Source: an uncultured Spirochaetales bacterium (GTDB lineage: Bacteria > Spirochaetota > Spirochaetia > Treponematales > Treponemataceae). Taken from it: a DNA stretch of 15,408 nucleotides. Shown piece by piece: positions 1-5,334 of this stretch. The position numbers were made by a program, and so were the translations under genes. Within the stretch, counting starts at the first letter, position 1. Each line of letters begins with the position of its first letter. Below the pieces are notes generated by a model, which saw only the letters and a list, made by a program, of their open reading frames with translations, searched no databases and was not told the DNA's origin. The stretch spans positions 1 through 15,408 of the forward strand of contig CAMGSV010000037.1 in assembly GCA_946061495.1 (NCBI GenBank), given 5' to 3'.

Positions 1-180
1 CTGGCAATCACCGGCTTGCTGGCATTGGCGGGCTGCAAGACGGAGGTGGACACCAACCAGTTCACCTCAGCAGGAGGAGCCCAAGGTCACCGTGGAGGCA
101 GAGACTCCCCCTACATTAGGAGTGCGTGTGTTTAATGCTACTGATGCTGGTCTGAAGATACAGCTACCAAGCAGTTTTGT
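1..180 (+). pseudogene. lipoprotein N-terminal fragment, frameshifted
   Basis: The window opens inside a reading frame that encodes a hydrophobic stretch ending in a lipobox (L-A-L-A-G-C, Cys at about bases 34-36) followed by K-T-E-V-D. This is the usual start of an exported lipoprotein, cleaved before the Cys and lipidated. The true start lies left of the window. Frame 1 stays open only to the TAA at 136-138, and after about base 70 it encodes an unlikely Gly/Arg-rich string. Frame 2 over about 70-180 gives a more protein-like series (E-E-P-K-V-T-V-E-A-E, then G-V-R-V-F-N-A). A one-base shift near 66-78, in the cag-gag-gag run, would join them. It abuts the decayed brnA, so the rest is probably lost. 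The lipobox is clear; the frameshift is inferred. Confidence 0.45.
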
Positions 181-221
181 AGATGGAAGCCGTCTCCCTT
201 TTTTGTGGGGGAGGGCGAGGC

Positions 222-529
222 TCACCCCAGCACCGCTGCCCGCAGGATTGCGTTTATCCGTGTCTGGTAGCCCTTGCCCTGAGCCTTCAGGGCCTCCAGC
301 ACGTCCACATCAATCTTTCGGTGAACGTCAGCCTTCTTCACCCGCACCGTAACATCGTACCAATCAGGATGAAGGTCATACCAAGGCTTCAATCGTTCCA
401 GCTCCTCTTTTGTAAGCTTCGGGCAGTCGGAAAAATCTGTTGTCTGTGTCTTGTTGAACTGTTCCAGTTCATCGGGGACGGCTTGTATTCTCGCACCTCA
501 TCTAAGGTCATAGTTACGGTAGTACTCAT
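222..529 (-). pseudogene. brnA: BrnA-type antitoxin, frameshifted
   Basis: Reading leftwards from the ATG at 529, the frame gives MSTTVTMTLDEVREYK. A one-base loss at about 480-488 then moves the protein into another frame that runs V-P-D-E-L-E-Q-F to the TGA at 224-222. The second part has the hallmarks of BrnA antitoxins (PF14384): T-D-F-S-D-C-P-K-L-T, a tryptophan-containing W-Y-D-V-T-V-R-V-K strand, and the ribbon-helix-helix-like C-terminus G-Y-Q-T-R-I-N-A-I-L-R-A-A-V. The 308-nt span is one base short of 102 codons plus stop. The downstream frame has no ATG, GTG or TTG near its beginning, so internal restart is unlikely. The ATG lies inside the 3' end of brnT, as usual for the pair. BrnA proteins bind BrnT and repress their own promoter. 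Family assignment is from remembered motifs. Confidence 0.7.
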
Positions 530-774
530 TGATTGCCTCCTGTTGAGCCTTGCGTGCGGAAATTAACCGTATGGCCTCTTTCCTTTCGGTCTATATCACT
601 ACTAACACCTTGTCCACCAATCCAATGACTTTGTATCGGTCTTCGGAGTCGGTGGAATGCTCTCTGTCAAATACGTTTCTTGTCTAGAAAAACCTTTGCT
701 GCCAAAGGGAAGGATACTCCATGTTTTTGCAAGTTTGTCGTGTTCTTGTCCGCATCCCATTCAAAAACCTTAGT
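498..774 (-). pseudogene. brnT: BrnT-type ribonuclease toxin, decayed
   Basis: BrnT toxins are small RelE-fold ribonucleases. The minus strand from about 774 reads T-K-V-F-E-W-D-A-D-K-N, then L-Q-K-H-G-V-S-F, the classic BrnT N-terminus, as far as a TGA at 669-667. A shift of one base continues it as D-R-E-H-S-T-D-S-E-D-R-Y-K-V-I-G-L-V, is stopped by TAG at 593-591, then resumes in the same frame as T-E-R-K-E-A-I-R-L-I-S-A-R-K-A, the canonical C-terminal motif, ending at TGA 500-498. No start codon remains in frame before T-K-V-F. At least three lesions (lost start, frameshift, nonsense) make this a clear pseudogene. The 3' end overlaps the brnA ATG, preserving the normal toxin-then-antitoxin order. 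The promoter and operator upstream still look good. Confidence 0.75.
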
Positions 775-787
775 CTCACCTAGTTAA

Positions 788-817
788 AGTCTACATTTGT
801 AAAATGTACATTGTCAA
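788..817 (-). promoter_or_regulatory. brnTA promoter with palindromic operator
   Basis: On the minus strand a TTGACA (817-812) is followed after 18 nt by TAGACT (793-788), a plausible sigma-70 promoter facing brnT. Between the boxes lies a perfect inverted repeat with 7-bp arms TACATTT / AAATGTA (792-798 and 802-808) around GTA. Known BrnA antitoxins repress their own promoter, so the palindrome is a good candidate BrnA site. Position and symmetry are seen; binding is inferred. Confidence 0.5.
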
Positions 818-978
818 TGAGGAACGCCTGCCCTTGCAAAAGACTTCCCATCTAAGGCTGCCTTGCTCCCTTGCCTTAATCCCCGTGCCGTGGTATCCTA
901 GTCAAGGTTGATTCCACTGGGGCTCAGTGGCTGGGTCCGACTGGAACGGTACATGAATGCAAGACAAGGAGTAATCCT

Positions 979-1971
979 ATGGACAAGAAGAATACCGCCA
1001 TCCTGTGGGACATTGAGAACGTAACTCCTCCTTCAGGAACAAATTATATTCAGTCAATCATCGACAAGATTTCCGAGACGGGGAGCATTTCCTACGCTAT
1101 GGCCTTTGGCGACTGGAACAAGGGCAACATCAGGAACATTGCCTCCGAGCTGGCGGCCAACAGCTTTGAGCTCATCCACATTCCCGCCTCCCGCAAGGAC
1201 AGCTCCGACATGTCCATGGTGGCCCACGGCGTGGAGCTGATTTTCCAGTATCCCCACGTGGGCCGCTACGTCCTCATCACTGGCGACGCTGATTTCCGCC
1301 CCCTGCTGCTTTCCCTACGAAAGTACGGCAAGGAGACCCTCATCGTCTGTGACGTGAAGCGGAACGCCTCCGAGGATCTGCTGAAGATGGCGGACGAGTA
1401 CCTGGACTATCGGGAGATTATCTCCGAGGACGACGACTCCGACGATGAGAAGGATGACGACAAGGGGCGGTTTGCCAAGGAGCAGGCCGAGCAGAAGCTC
1501 ACCAAGGAGCAGGCCTTTGAGCTTTTGCAGGAGGCGGTGAATATGATGGTGACGGAGAAGGGCGGCAAACCGGCTCCCATCAGCGCGGTGAAAATCCGCA
1601 TGAAGCTGCTGAATGCTGCCTTTGACGAGCGCAAGCTTGGCTTCCGCAGCTGGAAGTCCTTTGTCAACAGCGCCGTCAAGCAGAGTCACGTCCGCTACGC
1701 CGGCATTGACGAGGCCAACCTGATGCTGGACGGAGAGGCCGCCGCCAAGCTGATTCCTGAGGTCTTTGCCGCCCTGTTGAAAGTGCTGCCGCCTCCTGGC
1801 TCCAGCGAGGAGACCGGCTGGGTGCGCTTTGACGAGGTGGCCAAGAAGCTGCCCTACCGCAAGCTGGGCTACAACCAGTTCAAGAAGCTTGCCCTGGATG
1901 CGGAAAAGCGTGGCTTTGTGCTGGTGCGCAACAGCGGCAGCAACTGGCAGATGAAGAAAAACCAGAGCTAG
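979..1971 (+). CDS. NYN-domain (LabA/PIN-like) protein with C-terminal OST-HTH-like domains
   Basis: A 330-residue protein. Residues 6-145 form a NYN/LabA PIN-like nuclease domain: the first strand ends in W-D-I-E-N (Asp11), S-S-D near Asp77, and T-G-D-A-D-F (Asp103, Asp105) supply the expected metal-binding acids. A very acidic linker (about 149-162) leads to a helical region (172-235) and a C-terminal winged-helix-like region (257-325, with F-D-E-V-A-K-K-L and a G-F-V-L-V wing). Both fit OST-HTH/LOTUS RNA-binding domains. Family knowledge suggests a ribonuclease or RNA-processing factor; the substrate is unknown. The ATG has AAGGAG at 966-971, 7 nt upstream. It appears monocistronic and all acidic residues are kept, so it is probably functional despite the decayed surroundings. 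The NYN domain is confident, the two C-terminal domains less so. Confidence 0.85.
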   Translation: MDKKNTAILWDIENVTPPSGTNYIQSIIDKISETGSISYAMAFGDWNKGNIRNIASELAANSFELIHIPASRKDSSDMSMVAHGVELIFQYPHVGRYVLITGDADFRPLLLSLRKYGKETLIVCDVKRNASEDLLKMADEYLDYREIISEDDDSDDEKDDDKGRFAKEQAEQKLTKEQAFELLQEAVNMMVTEKGGKPAPISAVKIRMKLLNAAFDERKLGFRSWKSFVNSAVKQSHVRYAGIDEANLMLDGEAAAKLIPEVFAALLKVLPPPGSSEETGWVRFDEVAKKLPYRKLGYNQFKKLALDAEKRGFVLVRNSGSNWQMKKNQS

Positions 1972-2042
1972 TCTGGCTTTGGTGCTGACCGTGCCTGCAT
2001 GTGGCCGATGGAAGAAATGTCCGGGCTTGACGGGGCAAGGTT

Positions 2043-2305
2043 TTAGTCATCATAATGGCCACGGCAAGCCTTTACGATTATTGTGTCGTCCGCAAATTCA
2101 TAGACGAGCCGGTTCTCGCCGTCTATCCGCCTGCTGAACTCGTCATCCTTGTGCTTGAGTCTCTCCGGCTTGCCCTCTCCCTCCAGCGGTCCCTCGTAGC
2201 CAATGCTTTTGAGCAGGCGGTTTATCTTCTGGAGGGTTTTCTTGTCCTGACACTGCCAGTACAGGTGTGTGCAAAGCCCGTTTCCGTAAATGTAATCCTG
2301 CTCAT
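2043..2305 (-). pseudogene. yoeB: YoeB-type mRNA interferase toxin, one-base frameshift
   Basis: YoeB toxins cut mRNA on the ribosome. The natural start is the ATG at 2305, which overlaps the yefM stop as ATGA and gives M-S-R-I-T-F-T-E-T-G-F-A-H, a normal YoeB N-terminus. At about 2264-2270 one base is missing, and the body continues in another frame as L-Y-W-Q-C-Q-D-K-K-T-L-Q-K-I-N, with K-P-E-R-L-K-H, S-R-R-I-D-G-E-N-R-L-V-Y and a C-terminal A-C-R-G-H-Y. Adding one base (for example CAC-TAC-CTG) restores an 87-residue protein with every family motif. A GTG at 2324 opens the second frame as one uninterrupted ORF, but its first residues do not resemble YoeB and it lies well inside yefM. A recent inactivation is the simplest reading; a sequencing error must be excluded. 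Confidence 0.75.
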
Positions 2306-2562
2306 TCTGCCGCCATGGCCTCACGATCTTCCATCGTCTTCACGGCAACCCGTCCCTCCTTGAGTTGACGGTCGCTTTCGTCAAGCATGGCGAGGTAGGC
2401 CATGTTGTTGCGGGCCTTCTCCAGCTCCTTGTATTCCTGCTCCGACAGGATGACCACGTTCTTGTTCTCCTTGCGGGGAACAATCACCACCTCGCCGCCA
2501 AAGGCCAGGTCAAAATATTTCTTGATGTTTGAGCGCAGCTCCATCTGCTTTACAATAGTCAT
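2302..2562 (-). CDS. yefM: YefM-family antitoxin (Phd/YefM fold)
   Basis: An intact 86-residue protein. The N-terminal 55 residues match Phd/YefM: M-x-L-R-S-N-I-K-K-Y-F-D, then G-G-E-V-V-I-V-P-R-K-E-N-K-N-V-V-I-L-S-E-Q-E-Y-K-E-L-E, the DNA-binding and dimerisation part. The C-terminal third (L-D-E-S-D-R-Q-L-K-E-G, ending K-T-M-E-D-R-E-A-M) is the usual YoeB-binding tail. YefM neutralises YoeB and represses the operon. The ATG at 2562 has GAGGAG at 2574-2569, 6 nt upstream. The stop overlaps the yoeB ATG (ATGA), so the two were translationally coupled. With yoeB frameshifted, the antitoxin appears orphaned; it might still act as a repressor or protect against a related toxin. Confidence 0.88.
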   Translation of the reverse strand: MTIVKQMELRSNIKKYFDLAFGGEVVIVPRKENKNVVILSEQEYKELEKARNNMAYLAMLDESDRQLKEGRVAVKTMEDREAMAAE

Positions 2563-2592
2563 AGCGTTCTCCTCAAAAATAAAGTGTACCGA

Positions 2593-2606
2593 TTTAAGTG
2601 CTTAAA
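2593..2606 (-). promoter_or_regulatory. candidate yefM-yoeB operator
   Basis: A perfect inverted repeat TTTAAG-TG-CTTAAA lies about 30 bp upstream of the yefM ATG. A TTGATA further upstream on the minus strand could serve as a -35, but no convincing -10 stands at the right distance. YefM-type antitoxins bind palindromes at their own promoters, so the position fits. The symmetry is seen; the role is inferred. Confidence 0.35.
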
Positions 2607-2681
2607 AACGTACCATTATCAATATACTCGGAGAAGAGCCTGCTATCAACAAAAAAATGGGGATTGATTTTCCGGCAAATA

Positions 2682-2711
2682 TTGACAGGAGGGGGCTTTT
2701 CTTCGTACCTT
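2682..2711 (+). promoter_or_regulatory. possible nrdI promoter
   Basis: A consensus TTGACA at 2682-2687 lies about 55 bp before the nrdI ATG. The best -10 candidate at 17-18 nt spacing is TACCTT (2706-2711), which is weak. Only the -35 box is persuasive. Confidence 0.3.
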
Positions 2712-2741
2712 TACCTATATCTCATCAAGGAGGAATCAACA

Positions 2742-3095
2742 ATGAAATATGTATATGCCAGTCGTCAGGGGCATACCGAGAAATTGGTTCAGGCCCTGGG
2801 ACTTGATGCGGTAAAGCTTGAGGAAGGAACGCCTGCAATGGAGGAGGACTTCATCATCTTCACCTACACCGACGGAAAGGGCGTTGTCCCCAAAATTGTG
2901 GAGGAGTACCTGAAGGTCTGTGGCCAAAAACTGAAGGGTGTTGTGGCCACAGGCAACAGGGAGCGCCACGCAGACACCTTCTGCTGGGCTGGTGACATCA
3001 TCGCCAAGGACTACAATGTGCCCTGCTTGGGTAAGGTGGACGGCGAGGGAACCGCAGAGGATCATGCAGCCTTGAAGCAGGCATTGGGCCTGTAA
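2742..3095 (+). CDS. nrdI: NrdI-like flavodoxin
   Basis: A 117-residue single-domain flavodoxin fold protein. The N-terminal K-Y-V-Y-A-S-R-Q-G-H-T-E-K (residues 2-14) is the FMN phosphate loop. I-I-F-T-Y-T-D-G-K-G at 38-47 and V-V-A-T-G-N-R at 67-73 match the isoalloxazine-binding loops of NrdI. NrdI supplies the oxidant for assembling the Mn(III)2-Tyr cofactor of class Ib ribonucleotide reductase. Length and motifs fit NrdI better than a general electron-transfer flavodoxin. The ATG has AAGGAGG at 2727-2733, 8 nt upstream; the open frame runs further left, but no ribosome binding site or similarity supports a longer protein. No nrdE or nrdF is adjacent, so the partner must be elsewhere or the protein has another redox role. 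Confidence 0.72.
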   Translation: MKYVYASRQGHTEKLVQALGLDAVKLEEGTPAMEEDFIIFTYTDGKGVVPKIVEEYLKVCGQKLKGVVATGNRERHADTFCWAGDIIAKDYNVPCLGKVDGEGTAEDHAALKQALGL

Positions 3096-3185
3096 TTCCC
3101 CATACAAACAAGAAGGCCACCGAGGCAGTGCATCGTGATATGTCCCCCTTTTACTGGACAAAAATAAAAAAAAAGGAGACTTGCA

Positions 3186-3362
3186 ATGCAAATCTCCATA
3201 CATGGAAATAATGCCCTTAGTGCCAACGGCTACACAGCAATACAAATGCTTGCAGAACAAAATATTCCCTCTGTTATATTCTCTAGCAATGCTACAGGAG
3301 CCTGTATAGAAAAGGCACTCAGTATACAAGGGGGCGGAGCTACAGAAAATATTGTCTTATAA
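3186..3362 (+). CDS. small hypothetical protein (58 aa) upstream of XRE regulator
   Basis: A 58-residue ORF starting M-Q-I-S-I-H-G-N-N-A-L-S-A and ending G-A-T-E-N-I-V-L. The ATG is preceded by AAGGAG (3173-3178) at ideal 7-nt spacing, inside an A-rich leader. Composition is mixed, with no membrane segment, signal peptide or motif I recognise, and its codons are more AT-rich than those of the long genes here. Its stop overlaps the presumed TTG start of the XRE gene by 11 nt, so the two are probably co-translated. It could be a small partner or toxin controlled by the regulator, or the remnant of a larger gene. The ribosome binding site and overlap are the main support. Confidence 0.45.
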   Translation: MQISIHGNNALSANGYTAIQMLAEQNIPSVIFSSNATGACIEKALSIQGGGATENIVL

Positions 3363-3690
3363 CATAAAGGAATTGCGGAGCCTGCGGGGAATCAGCCAGA
3401 TGAAGCTGGCGGAAAAGGCGGATCTGTCGGTGAGCTATGTCTGCGACATAGAAAGCGGCAGGCGGTGGGGAACCCCGGAAACCTTTACCCGGCTGGCAAA
3501 TGCCTTGGAGGTGAGTCCCTTCGAGCTGCTCCTGCCCAAAAGCCATAATCCACCAGCCGCTGTCTCCAGCAAGGTGCCTCCCCATCTGATGGCTCAGTGC
3601 TATGCCACCGTAAGGAGCCAGCTGCAGGAGAACATCACCCAAGCCGTAGCCGCCGCCATAACCACCACCTTCCTGGGAGAATCTGACTAG
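3352..3690 (+). CDS. XRE-family transcriptional regulator
   Basis: A 112-residue protein with one Cro/CI-type helix-turn-helix at about residues 5-60: I-K-E-L-R-S-L-R-G-I-S-Q, K-L-A-E-K-A-D-L-S, Y-V-C-D-I-E-S-G-R-R, then T-F-T-R-L-A-N-A-L-E-V-S-P-F-E-L-L. The remaining 50 residues are Ala/Thr-rich and probably helical, possibly for oligomerisation. The start is unusual: no ATG or GTG is available and the frame is closed upstream, leaving TTG at 3352 with only a distant GGGGGCGGAG (3330-3339). Translation is likely coupled to the small ORF it overlaps. Its target is unknown; self-regulation with the small ORF is a reasonable guess. It converges on the HAD gene. Confidence 0.8.
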   Translation: MSYNIKELRSLRGISQMKLAEKADLSVSYVCDIESGRRWGTPETFTRLANALEVSPFELLLPKSHNPPAAVSSKVPPHLMAQCYATVRSQLQENITQAVAAAITTTFLGESD

Positions 3691-3711
3691 AGAAGCCTCC
3701 CGCTCCCTTTC

Positions 3712-4587
3712 TCACAGCACGTACTTCTCCACAAAGCGGGCAAGGCCGTCTTCGTTGTTGGAGAATTCAGTTACGTAGCGAGCCTGATCCTTGATGACAT
3801 CTAGTCCGTTTATCATAGAGACGCTTAATCCAGCTAGCCGAATCATGGACTCGTCGTTCATGCTGTCTCCAAAGGACATAGCATGTTCATTGGGAATGGC
3901 AAGGCGGCTGCACAGCCATTGCAGAGCCTCTCCCTTGCCACAGTTGTAGGGCATGATTTCCAGGAAATAGGGCTTGCTGATAAAGATGACGCAACGGGAG
4001 CCGATGTTTTCCCGCAGCTCATCCTGCAAACGGAGCAGGACTTCTGGCTCTCCGGGAATCACCATCTTGGGATGGCCTTGCCGCAGCAGGGCGGGGAAAT
4101 CCTGCACCACCTCCATGTGGAGGCCCGTAAGCCCCACATCCACCTGGGTCCACTTGTTGTCCTGGGGCGTGAAGATGGTGGTGGGGTTGTACACCTCTGG
4201 GAACAGGCCGTAGCCGCTGGCAATCTCGTGAGCCTCCAGCAGGATTTCCGGCTCCACGGTGCGGTAGAGAATTTCCCGCCGCAGGTGCAGGTCATAGATC
4301 ACCGCCCCGTTCTGTGCGATGATGAAGCGGCCCTGCTCCAGTCCGGCAATCTCCAATTGACGCACAAAGGGCAGGATGGCATTGTCCGTGCGGCCGGAGC
4401 AGAGGGTGACATAGATTCCAGCGGCGGCAGCCTTCTGCAGTGTCTGGACGGTGTAGGGCGAGATGGTGAGGTCTTCCCGCAAAAGGGTGTCGTCCAAGTC
4501 AATGGCCATAATCTTTGCAGGGAGCTTGCCTTCAGGAAGCCTTCCTGAAGAAGACCTGTTCAGGGAAAAGTTGCGAGGGTCATTCAT
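3712..4587 (-). CDS. Cof-type HAD-superfamily phosphatase
   Basis: Counted from the ATG at 4587 the protein has 291 residues. The HAD core begins at A-I-D-L-D-D-T-L-L (nucleophile and acid/base Asp at about 30 and 32). S-G-R-T-D-N-A is motif II, H-P-K-M-V motif III, and G-D-S-M-N-D (about 240-245) motif IV. The large cap between motifs II and III is type C2B, typical of Cof/YidA sugar-phosphate and nucleotide phosphatases; the substrate cannot be told. Start choice is open. The ATG at 4587 lies 8 nt after a strong extended -10 box, which would make the mRNA leaderless. The ATG at 4509 begins directly at the domain but lacks a ribosome binding site. The frame also runs further upstream, but that part is the promoter repeat, not protein. 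Confidence 0.85.
   Translation of the reverse strand: MNDPRNFSLNRSSSGRLPEGKLPAKIMAIDLDDTLLREDLTISPYTVQTLQKAAAAGIYVTLCSGRTDNAILPFVRQLEIAGLEQGRFIIAQNGAVIYDLHLRREILYRTVEPEILLEAHEIASGYGLFPEVYNPTTIFTPQDNKWTQVDVGLTGLHMEVVQDFPALLRQGHPKMVIPGEPEVLLRLQDELRENIGSRCVIFISKPYFLEIMPYNCGKGEALQWLCSRLAIPNEHAMSFGDSMNDESMIRLAGLSVSMINGLDVIKDQARYVTEFSNNEDGLARFVEKYVL
4530..4550. promoter_or_regulatory. 21-bp perfect palindrome near the HAD 5' end
   Basis: CTTCAGGAAG (4530-4539) and CTTCCTGAAG (4541-4550) are perfect 10-bp complementary arms around one base. The palindrome lies between the promoter and the ATG at 4509. If translation starts at 4587 it is codons 13-19; if at 4509 it sits in the 5' untranslated region. 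An operator or a translational hairpin are both possible. Confidence 0.4.
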
Positions 4588-4631
4588 GGGAATGAGTATA
4601 CCACAGGGAAAATGGTTGGAGAAGTGGGCAG
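4582..4631. repeat. 50-bp direct repeat, copy 1
   Basis: The 50 bases 4582-4631 are identical to 5252-5301, 670 bp away. The repeat covers the last bases before the ATG, the ATG itself and the extended -10 promoter. Beyond it the sequences differ, apart from TTGACCTCACC at 4657-4667 (5308-5318 in copy 2), which sits at a different distance. Confidence 0.95.
4588..4603 (-). promoter_or_regulatory. extended -10 promoter of the HAD gene
   Basis: On the minus strand TGG-TATACT (4603-4595) is a near-consensus extended -10 (TGn-TATAAT). Only 7 nt separate it from the ATG at 4587, so transcription should begin at or beside the A of the ATG. There is no Shine-Dalgarno between. No good -35 is visible, which is acceptable for extended -10 promoters. 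Confidence 0.6.
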
Positions 4632-4810
4632 GTGGAACGTGATTCAATGCGAACACTTGACCTCACCTGATTCCCGATATACAATATACGTAGACACCTG
4701 CCAGCTTGCTATTGCTGGAGATTGTTTCCAGCCAGAACTGCTCGTTGGGCGGGTGTTAATTTTTTTATGTCGGGTGGATATACAATCACCTGCCCTTCAC
4801 GAATATCTTT

Positions 4811-5257
4811 TCAGAATACTGTCCTGACAAGATGCACTGACAGTGCTTCCCCATGGGGCGGTATTTCTACCCCAATCAGAATTGTTCGTCCCATCTTTAG
4901 AAAAATATTGTAGATGATGTCTGAATTGTTATATTTTGTAACAATGCATTTACTTGCATCTCCTAAGCTTCTACAAATCGCCCGCCATTCGTCACATGAA
5001 AAGACATGATCCTTATCCTTATGTCTATGGCGAGAAATTTTACCATAAGATATCATCAGTTTGCCGCCTGTCAAACCTATCGACTTGAAATCTTTCGGGG
5101 TATATGCAAGCAGGAAAAAGCCCCGCCTCAAGTTTTCCTTTTGTCTTTCCGTGCCATGCAGTATCGTCTCAATGACATCTGCCAGAAGACGAATCTGATT
5201 CTTATGGGATTTGTTCTGTGACAAACTATCGCCCATGGAAGACATTGCAGTATTCAT
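4811..5257 (-). CDS. small protein resembling phage Barnase/EndoU/RelE-like nuclease (PBECR) domains, cut by in-frame TGA
   Basis: From the ATG at 5257 the frame encodes 148 residues. These include E-T-I-L-H-G-T-E-R-Q-K-E, F-L-L-A-Y-T-P-K-D-F, L-T-G-G-K-L-M-I-S-Y-G-K-I followed by a His-rich R-H-R-H-K-D-K-D-H, and F-L-K-M-G-R-T-I-L-I-G-V-E-I near the end. I associate this pattern, from memory, with phage Barnase-EndoU-ColicinE5/D-RelE-like nuclease domains often found at the ends of MuF-type phage proteins; that link is tentative. The frame stops at TGA (4813-4811), but the same frame continues with 33 more plausible codons (K-D-I-R-E-G-Q-V-I-V-Y-P-P to N-N-L-Q-Q) as far as TAG at 4711-4709. 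The TGA is therefore probably a nonsense mutation. The gene lies wholly between two 50-bp direct repeats, one of which is its promoter. No ribosome binding site precedes the ATG. Confidence 0.55.
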   Translation of the reverse strand: MNTAMSSMGDSLSQNKSHKNQIRLLADVIETILHGTERQKENLRRGFFLLAYTPKDFKSIGLTGGKLMISYGKISRHRHKDKDHVFSCDEWRAICRSLGDASKCIVTKYNNSDIIYNIFLKMGRTILIGVEIPPHGEALSVHLVRTVF

Positions 5258-5301
5258 GGGAATGAGTATACCACAGGGAAAATGGTTGGAGAAGTGGGCA
5301 G
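5252..5301. repeat. 50-bp direct repeat, copy 2
   Basis: This is identical to 4582-4631. It begins 15 bp from the end of the hydrogenase gene region (stop at 5335) on its right and ends on the ATG of the nuclease-like gene on its left. The two copies bracket a 670-bp repeat-plus-gene unit. Confidence 0.95.
5258..5273 (-). promoter_or_regulatory. extended -10 promoter of the nuclease-like gene
   Basis: The layout equals that of copy 1: TGG-TATACT (5273-5265), 7 nt, then ATG at 5257, without a Shine-Dalgarno. It predicts a leaderless transcript for the nuclease-like gene. Confidence 0.6.
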
Positions 5302-5334
5302 AGTACCTTGACCTCACCCACTCTCCAAGGGAAA

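Noticed and set aside
3136..3160. TGTCC / GGACA hairpin after nrdI as a terminator
   Set aside because: Only 5-bp arms and a run of A rather than T follows on the plus strand.
4587..4656. Longer N-terminus of the HAD protein (shared with the nuclease-like protein)
   Set aside because: The shared residues are a translation of the promoter repeat; an extended -10 box lies inside it and neither family has this sequence.
4709..4813. TGA in the nuclease-like gene read as selenocysteine
   Set aside because: The position is not a redox motif and no SECIS-like hairpin stands immediately downstream of the TGA; nonsense mutation is simpler.
4582..5301. The direct repeats as ends of an insertion sequence
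   Set aside because: No transposase, no terminal inverted repeats and a 50-bp repeat is far too long for a target-site duplication.
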